Shown one piece after another: positions 58,077-64,000 of a stretch of DNA of 64,000 nt. Source of the DNA: Craterostigma plantagineum (lineage: Eukaryota; Streptophyta; Magnoliopsida; Lamiales; Linderniaceae). The DNA is taken from positions 186,001 through 250,000 of the forward strand of contig JAPQWV010000332.1 of NCBI GenBank assembly GCA_027422505.1, given 5' to 3'. Below the pieces are notes generated by a model, which saw only the letters and a list, made by a program, of their open reading frames with translations, was not told where the DNA came from and did not search any database. Every line of letters begins with the position of its first letter. Within the stretch, counting starts at the first letter, position 1. The position numbers were made by a program, and so were the translations under genes.

Positions 58077-58930
58077 ATCCCCCACATGAATGAGAATTAT
58101 TTACTTAATGTTTCTGCTAATGATACTCTGCATAGAGGATAGTATGTTTTACCATTTGAACTTCCCCCTTGTATGCACGCTTGGTTTACTGCAGTCCAGT
58201 AGAACGCGATGTCTTTGAACTGTGCCCGCTTTTCGTGTAAACGAACCCACGTACAATACATAGAGACCATTTTTCTCTTGTTCCGTTCTCATGATTTTGT
58301 CCATTATGGCCATGGACACGTCCTGATTCTGCGAGGGTTTCTAAAGAACTAAGCCTTTCAGTTCTCATTTGAAGCGGCCCCACTTCTCCCTAACATAGGT
58401 TACTTCTCGCGAGTATTTTCTATCAATACTCTATGATAGTCATTAAAGCATCATAATGCTAACCTTTTTTCCATCATCACTGTTTCTTGACAAGAACGAG
58501 CGGGGTTATCCCCCACAGTGATACCAAGTCCTAAGATTAGGTTGTCCCTTTGAACCTAGATCTTGGGATCTCCAGTCACATAGGTAGGGTTTTTCTTCTT
58601 AGCACTTTTATACTTTAAGGCTTTAAGCCCATTCCTTTCGTCAATTTTTCAACTGCATCTGTATTTAACCCTTTGGTTAGCGAATCCGCAATGCTATCCG
58701 TCGATTTCACATAATCAATCGAGATAACTCCAGTTGAGAGCAATTGTCTAATGGTATTATGTCAACGACGTATGTGTCTTGACTTACCATTATACATAGT
58801 ACTCTTTGCTGGTCCAATAGCCGATTGGCTATCGCAATGTATGCATATAGGTGGCACAAGCTTTTCTCATTTCGGGATATCCTCCAAGAAAGGGCGTAGC
58901 CATTCAGCTTCTTCTCCACATTTATCCAAG
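58077..58930 (-). pseudogene. Copia RNase H end and 3' untranslated region
   Basis: The minus strand encodes the C-terminal Copia RNase H: AEWLRPFLEDIP, ICIHCDSQSAIG, MYNGKSRHIRR, IDYVKSTDSIADSLTKGL. Two stops interrupt it (after LEDIPK and HIRR). A polypurine tract atgtgggggat (58077-58087) precedes the LTR. The rest of the element is missing; the junction at about 58930 abuts the flank of the L1-family gene. Confidence 0.85.
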
Positions 58931-59407
58931 GCAAATGTAGAAGGTGGAAAAGGTGGAAAAACGTACAAGAAAACAAAAAGATGATCACGAAATCATCGAT
59001 AATGATGGGCCTCGGAGAAACTGATGTTGGAGTTAAAGAAGCAATGGCAGATAAGGGGGAGATAGATGTTGATATAAAACAGAGATCTAAAACATGTTTG
59101 TGGAGAGTATGGTTAAATAAACAGAGATCTAACAAATCTGATGGTTGAGCAACTTATAATCAGTCTACGAGCATATTTCTAAGGAGACAATTTTAACATC
59201 CTTCAATTGAACATGAAATTGTTCATTGTGTACTATCCATCCAAGAAAGAAAGAACACAAAACAGATGTCACATTAAGGCTTCCTTCGAAATTTGGGACA
59301 ACTGATAAAACAAACAAGAAATCACACTACTCAATCAGATAACTCACCATCTTTCTCATCAACAATCGAAGAATGTCATCCTTTCCCATTATATATCTTC
59401 ATTCTAA
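58931..59407. other. 3' flank of the L1-family gene
   Basis: It matches 26505-26836 and 27289-27372, the flank of the pseudogene copy, and contains the unoccupied site of the solo LTR at 59321-59325 (atcac). No gene. Confidence 0.7.
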
Positions 59408-60196
59408 TTACTTCTCTTCATCAACATTGCGATCATCATCGCCATACCCATAAATAGGCAGAGCCAAAGAATCAGAAAACTTCAAGTGAAGGCACTTAAC
59501 ACCTATCCACTTCTTGGGAACAATTCTCACCACCTCATCGATAGCCCCAAACACGTTATCGGCGATAGATTCACCATCCATTACGCCCCATTTCCCAACT
59601 CTCAAAACACTACAAGTCCCACTGCTCAAGCACCAAAGATTCGATTTCAACGCCTTTTCGATCTCCTCTTTCCAATCGCTTCCGTCAGGTTTCAAATCCA
59701 CAGGCATCGGAATTTTCCTCCTTTTCTTATAGAAAACCCTCCCCAACACCTTGGGAAGCAGAGGGACGACGCTTTTGGCAGCCAAGAACACATCAAAAGA
59801 ATCGTAGAGCCTTTTCTTCGAATCGAAAGAGGCGTAATCGGACTTGAGCTTCGACAGTTTAATAACCTGCGTGTTGAAGGCAAAAGGCAGATTTTTCAGC
59901 AGTTTGTTGGCTCCTTTGCTAGTGATTCTCTTCCCATCGACGATGAGGCAGAGATTCAAGCTCGAATCTTCGTGGGAGAGAAGGGTGTGCTTGAGAGAGA
60001 TTCTGTGTGGGTTTCGCGTGAGCTCTTTAGGTGGGACTTTTTCTAGGGTTACCGCGAGGTACATGAAATCATCACCGTCTCCTTCGTCCGATGAGTTGGA
60101 ATTTGAACGATTGCTCTTCAATTTCCATTTGATTAGGGCTTTGATTGCTCTATCAACAGTTTCTTCTTTGATTCTACCTCTGCTTGAAGCTTCCAT
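59408..60196 (-). CDS. Ribosomal L1-domain protein (L1p/L10e family, RSL1D1-like), 262 aa
   Basis: A single uninterrupted frame from MEASSRGRIKEETVDRAIKA to YGDDDRNVDEEK. L1-domain features include the family's start VDRAIKALIKWK, an internal LLLSHEDSSLNL-type strand region (seen as HTLLSHEDSSLNLCLIVDG), LLPKVLGRVFYKKRRKIPMP and VGKWGVMDGESIADNV. The match is to the plant L1p/L10e proteins related to human RSL1D1, nucleolar proteins linked to ribosome biogenesis; the length fits the shorter plant paralogues. It appears intact, while the duplicate at 27.4-35.1 kb is dead. It is divergently arranged with TOM1, start codons 362 bp apart. Confidence 0.88.
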   Translation of the reverse strand: MEASSRGRIKEETVDRAIKALIKWKLKSNRSNSNSSDEGDGDDFMYLAVTLEKVPPKELTRNPHRISLKHTLLSHEDSSLNLCLIVDGKRITSKGANKLLKNLPFAFNTQVIKLSKLKSDYASFDSKKRLYDSFDVFLAAKSVVPLLPKVLGRVFYKKRRKIPMPVDLKPDGSDWKEEIEKALKSNLWCLSSGTCSVLRVGKWGVMDGESIADNVFGAIDEVVRIVPKKWIGVKCLHLKFSDSLALPIYGYGDDDRNVDEEK

Positions 60197-60558
60197 AGCC
60201 GATTTGTTTGAGCTATGGGGAGTGGGAACTGAGAACGAGGGTTTAGAAGACTAGAGCGGCATACTCAATTATTTTCAATATAGTCCTTTATGATTTCTCT
60301 AATATCAATGTAGTCCTTTATTATTTCATCAGATAGAGACAGCAAAAGCATAAGCGTTGTCACCTGTCCGACATACACAACGCAACACGCGAATGTTCAT
60401 ACCCAAATTTAAAAGGAAAATAAACAAAATCGGATCTTAATCGAAGGAATCTGAGTGAAACCCTCAAGAAGGTTTCTGAGCTTCTCTGCGGTTGAATTGA
60501 GTATTAGTCGTCCGGGAAAAGGAAAATAGCAAGATTTGGGTGTGGAATCATTTGAAGA
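60197..60558. promoter_or_regulatory. Shared intergenic promoter between the L1-family gene and TOM1
   Basis: 362 bp separate the two start codons. A direct repeat of about 20 bp with the core tagtcctttat occurs twice (near 60280 and 60310). No clear TATA box on either side, as is common for head-to-head housekeeping genes. Confidence 0.55.
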
Positions 60559-62604
60559 ATGGCGATGGAGGTGGTGGGACCGTCGTCGACGGCGACGTAC
60601 GTGGCTGCGCTCCGCCTTAAGGACGCCGTGAGTTGGTGGGATATAGCCAATCATTCTGTTACGTGGCAAGATAGGATATTTCACTTCCTAGCTGTTCTTT
60701 ACGGCATCGTCGCAGTTGTTGCTCTTGTAATTGATTAATTTCCCTTCTTTTATGGTTTTCCCTTTAAGTTTTTTTAATGGTGAGAAATTTTCTTGATGTT
60801 TGTTTCTCTGGGGAAGAATGGTCTAATGGCTTGGGAATGTAATGGTTATGCTTCCATGAAGAGAGGTTGATCAATGGAAGTTAACGTTGAAACGGTCTCG
60901 TCATTACTGTTCTAGGAAGTTGTATTAATTATGCTCGAATGTCAGGATTTTTATTAATGGGAGGGTTTTACAACAGAAATGGATCAAATTATGACAGGAT
61001 TTTGTGTGCTTAGGTGCAATTGGTGAGGATACAATTAAGAGTGCCAGAATATGGCTGGACAACACAAAAGGTCTTCCATTTCCTGAATTTCTTTGTTAAT
61101 GGAGGTTTGTCACTCGATATGCTCGCCTGTTTATGTTACGCAAGTCGATAAAAATTTCGTACTTTTCTCACAAATAGTACTTTTGTTCCTTCAGTTCGAT
61201 GTCTGGTTTTTGCGTTTCGTCGTGATGTTCAGACTTGGAAACCTGAGGGACCGAATATGCTTCACATTTATAATCATTTTCTTTTTCGTTTTTAAGACGA
61301 GGGATCTTTCTAACATAAAGCTGCCCATCAAAACAGATCCTTCAGCACGTCTTGCTTGATTTGCCAAGCCTTGTATTTTTCACGACATATGCATTGCTCG
61401 TACTCTTCTGGGCGGAGATTTATCACCAGGTTTTTATGCAGGGATGCTAATTGAGTTACGCATTTGAACTTGTAGTTTTGGTAATAACTTAGTAAATCTT
61501 GCTTGCATTGAGTTAGGCTCGTGCTATACCAACGGATGGGTTGAGGCCTAGCTTTTATATAGTCAACGGTGTTGTCTATGGAATTCAGGTGAACCCCATT
61601 TAGCCATGTTTGGGAATAATTTCGGTTACTTCAACGAATATTTTCTCAACCGTTGAATAAACTTCCATTGCAGTTAGTTCTGTGGTTGACCATGTGGTTG
61701 AAGCCAACCCATGTTGTCATCATCCTCTCAAGAATGTTCTTTGCAGGTTAAACATCTGTCTGAAATATATACACAAATCTATACCTCTGTTGTCTTAACC
61801 GTTTCCACGATGCTAAATAAAAATCCACGCACTTGCAGGTGTTTCTTTATTTGCAGCCGTGGGTTTTCTTTTGTACGGTGGAAGGTACTTAGAAGTAACT
61901 CAATTCATAATCAATCTTTCGGTTTTTGAATTGATTTTCATTTTTGAATTTTACGGTACTTCCTATGTAGGCTATTCTTGATGCTACAACGTTTCCCCGT
62001 GGAGTCGAGGGGTCGTCGCAAGAAGCTCCAGGAGGTATATAAGATTAATTTCATAGCAATCTTTATATTTCCTTTCTTTTTCTTTCTTTTACGTTGTTTT
62101 TCTTGTGCTTTTCTCAGGTTGGCTATGTGACAACAATATGTTTCGCTTGTTTCCTTATAAGATGCATCATGGTAAGACAAGTCCTTCCCTTGTTTAATAA
62201 ACTATGAGATTTTGATTTATTTATGTACCAATTCAAGCTTTTATTTCTAATATTTTTTCGCAGATGTGCTTCGATGCATTCGACCCAGACGCAGATTTGG
62301 ACGTTTTGGACCATCCCGTCCTAAACCTAATTTATTACCTGGTTGGTATCCATTTGCCATATCGTTATTTCTTCTATGTTAGGTTCTTATCTTATCGTAA
62401 CTTCTCTTGATTGCCATTTTGAATAATAGAAAGCATATCGTTATTCTCGGTTTAGTACTTGACATGAAAGAAGAAAGTGTAACAATAGTAAGTCATTTTT
62501 TTTTTTTGCAGTTAGTTGAGATCTTGCCGTCTTCGCTAGTCCTCTTCATACTTAGGAAACTCCCCCCAAAACGCGGCGTAACACAGTATCATCCCATTCA
62601 GTGA
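60559..62604 (+). CDS. TOM1: TOM1/TOM3-family multi-pass membrane protein, 294 aa
   Basis: Eleven exons give a protein colinear with TOBAMOVIRUS MULTIPLICATION 1 and of nearly the same length: 60559-60726, 61014-61104, 61195-61247, 61337-61429, 61517-61588, 61674-61746, 61839-61884, 61971-62034, 62118-62171, 62264-62341, 62512-62604. Landmarks are [60 protein letters not shown] and [16 protein letters not shown]. Seven hydrophobic segments fit a tonoplast/endomembrane protein; the family is known as a host factor for tobamovirus RNA replication and has unclear native roles. All introns are GT-AG except the third, which starts GG (gag|ggaccg) where gag|gt would be expected. Confidence 0.92.
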
Positions 62605-63239
62605 GCTTTTTTCGACGTCGTTGATTAAGGTAAGAATTTCGGGTTTTTTTTTGGATGTGGGCTGTGCTGTTCATATGGTTTCAATTTCAAGTGCAAGAAA
62701 ATTATGCTTGTAGACAGTAAAGGTGAAAACCTGGGAATCGAATGTAGTTTAGGTGCAATAAGTTACACCTCTGTAAAATCTTCAACTCTCTGTTTGGCTT
62801 TCTTTTTTCTTTTCCTCAGAGTAATGTTTAGAAAGTTGAATAAATGATGAAATATAATGTGATGAAATGCGATATGTGGGGATCTTCTAAAATCTTTTAC
62901 AATAGTTGTGCTATTAAAAAGTTCAAATATGGGTAATTCATTACAATATATCAAAAGTCATCATCATTCGTGTCAACGAAAAAAGATATGGAGGAACTTG
63001 CCAGAAATGTAATTATACCATGATGATCAGCATTCGGAGCATGTTACATTCCTATTATATTAAATGAATGAGATTTGCCTTAAAAAGGAACACTATATAC
63101 ATATAATTGATGTACAATTATTACCAAGGAGAGCTGTCGTTGTATGCTTTCGATTGTGATTTGGTGGCATTTGTTGCTTTGTGGGAGAAGGTTTTGCTTG
63201 TAACGTTTCATGCTCTGTGTTGAAAGAAGTTATGGTTGG
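62605..63239. other. TOM1 3' flank
   Basis: Likely 3' UTR followed by AT-rich intergenic sequence. No other feature recognised. Confidence 0.5.
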
Positions 63240-63754
63240 GGTTGAGCGGTAATTTTTCGGGCCAAGCGGAAGGTTGATTTTGACACGCGACTATTTTATT
63301 TGGACAATATAGAACCGAAATGACGCCGATAGAGAACACGAGATTTTTACGTGGTTTGGTCAATACTGCCTACATCCACGGAGAGCATCAGCTTTACTAT
63401 ATTTTGAATATTACACCGTACAAATTTAACACTCGTGCTTAAACCAAACTCGAGACCCCTTACCCACCCGGGTAATTATTTGTACCTACTCCCAACTACT
63501 CTAGTAAAACTAAAATCCGCTCTCATCTTTATCCACCCGGATAAGTTCCCTTTTCTCTCTCTCTCTCTTACTCACTCGAACTAGACTTGCTATTTGGGAT
63601 GGATTTTCAAGCTCTAAATGCTTCGTTATTTATAGGCAAAACCATGAGCAAAAATCCAAACATCACAGTCATCCCACACATCATTTGATGTAGTTGGCTT
63701 GACTTTGTTGCATTTGCTTGGCTTTCTATTCTCCTAAGGCGGCTGGACCCAACA
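63240..63754 (-). repeat. 3' LTR of a minus-strand Copia element
   Basis: On the minus strand it starts TGTTGGGTCC directly after a polypurine tract and has a TATA-like cctataaataac near 63635. A conserved Copia LTR phrase near 63290-63380 (tacgtggtttggtcaatactgcc on the plus strand, in part) supports it. The far end, near 63240, is an estimate. Confidence 0.72.
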
Positions 63755-64000
63755 ATTCTCCCCCTCCAGCCGCATTCAGCGTCTTCTTCGTCAAGCGCTC
63801 ATTCCAGCGAGTCTGTCTGAGAGTAACACCGTTCGTAATACCACGAACGTTCACTGGCCTTCCTTGTACCAGCTACACATATCCGAATCAAGAATTCAGG
63901 TCCTACCCACTTGAATCATGCGGCCAATCCTATGTGTAGCTGTCGAACTGACTCTACCCGTCGATTCTGAAGAGGGACTTCTACGCAACCCCTTCTCCAG
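63755..64000 (-). mobile_element. Internal 3' end of the Copia element, running off the window
   Basis: Starts with the polypurine tract (attctccccctcc on the plus strand, 63755-63767). The remainder to the window edge has no domain that I recognise and would be the untranslated part after pol. The coding region should lie beyond 64000. Confidence 0.6.

Noticed and set aside
59486..60254. Plus-strand open frames of 136-186 codons
   Set aside because: Antisense to the intact L1-family gene, which has clear family similarity.

Overview
This is nuclear DNA of a flowering plant, probably a eudicot; I cannot name the species. Genes have short GT-AG introns and belong to plant families: an INDETERMINATE-DOMAIN zinc finger, a plant SEN1/UPF1-like helicase, CDT1, an L1-fold ribosomal-protein relative and TOM1. 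Much of the window is transposable elements, many nested. I see no bacterial-type operon, CRISPR array or phage.

Layout: 1-3439 holds the last two coding exons of an IDD factor. 4.0-5.1 kb has a broken RING-E3-like fragment with a hAT element. 5.6-20.5 kb is one Copia element interrupted twice: by a hAT in gag (6758-7615) and by a complete 10-kb Athila-type Gypsy element in reverse transcriptase (10278-20334, 5-bp target duplication). 20.5-21.4 kb holds tandemly duplicated small elements. 21.4-26.3 kb is a helicase gene whose promoter and 5' UTR are duplicated in tandem. 26.5-35.1 kb is a second, dead copy of the L1-family gene of 59.4-60.2 kb, split by a chromovirus-like LTR element that itself carries two adjacent Harbinger-like elements in its 5' LTR. 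35.9-37.9 kb has a Ulp1-type protease ORF of transposon type. 39.4-44 kb combines a CDT1 pseudogene fragment, a Helitron helicase relic and a hAT inside a hAT. 44.9-49 kb is a Mutator-like transposase fused to an OTU protease domain, interrupted by an LTR whose upstream part carries repeated GTCACGGCCGTGAC palindromes. 52.6-54.9 kb is the intact-looking CDT1 gene. 55.8-58.9 kb is LTR debris with a LINE fragment. 59.4-62.6 kb carries the L1-family gene and TOM1 head to head. 62.6-64 kb ends in the 3' LTR of another Copia element.

The host genes are housekeeping or developmental and do not form a pathway together. The main value of the window is its insertion stratigraphy: many insertions have exact target duplications, and three can be checked against an unoccupied paralogous site inside the same window. 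All boundaries come from reading by eye; gene models rest on splice signals, reading frame and family resemblance, not on transcripts.
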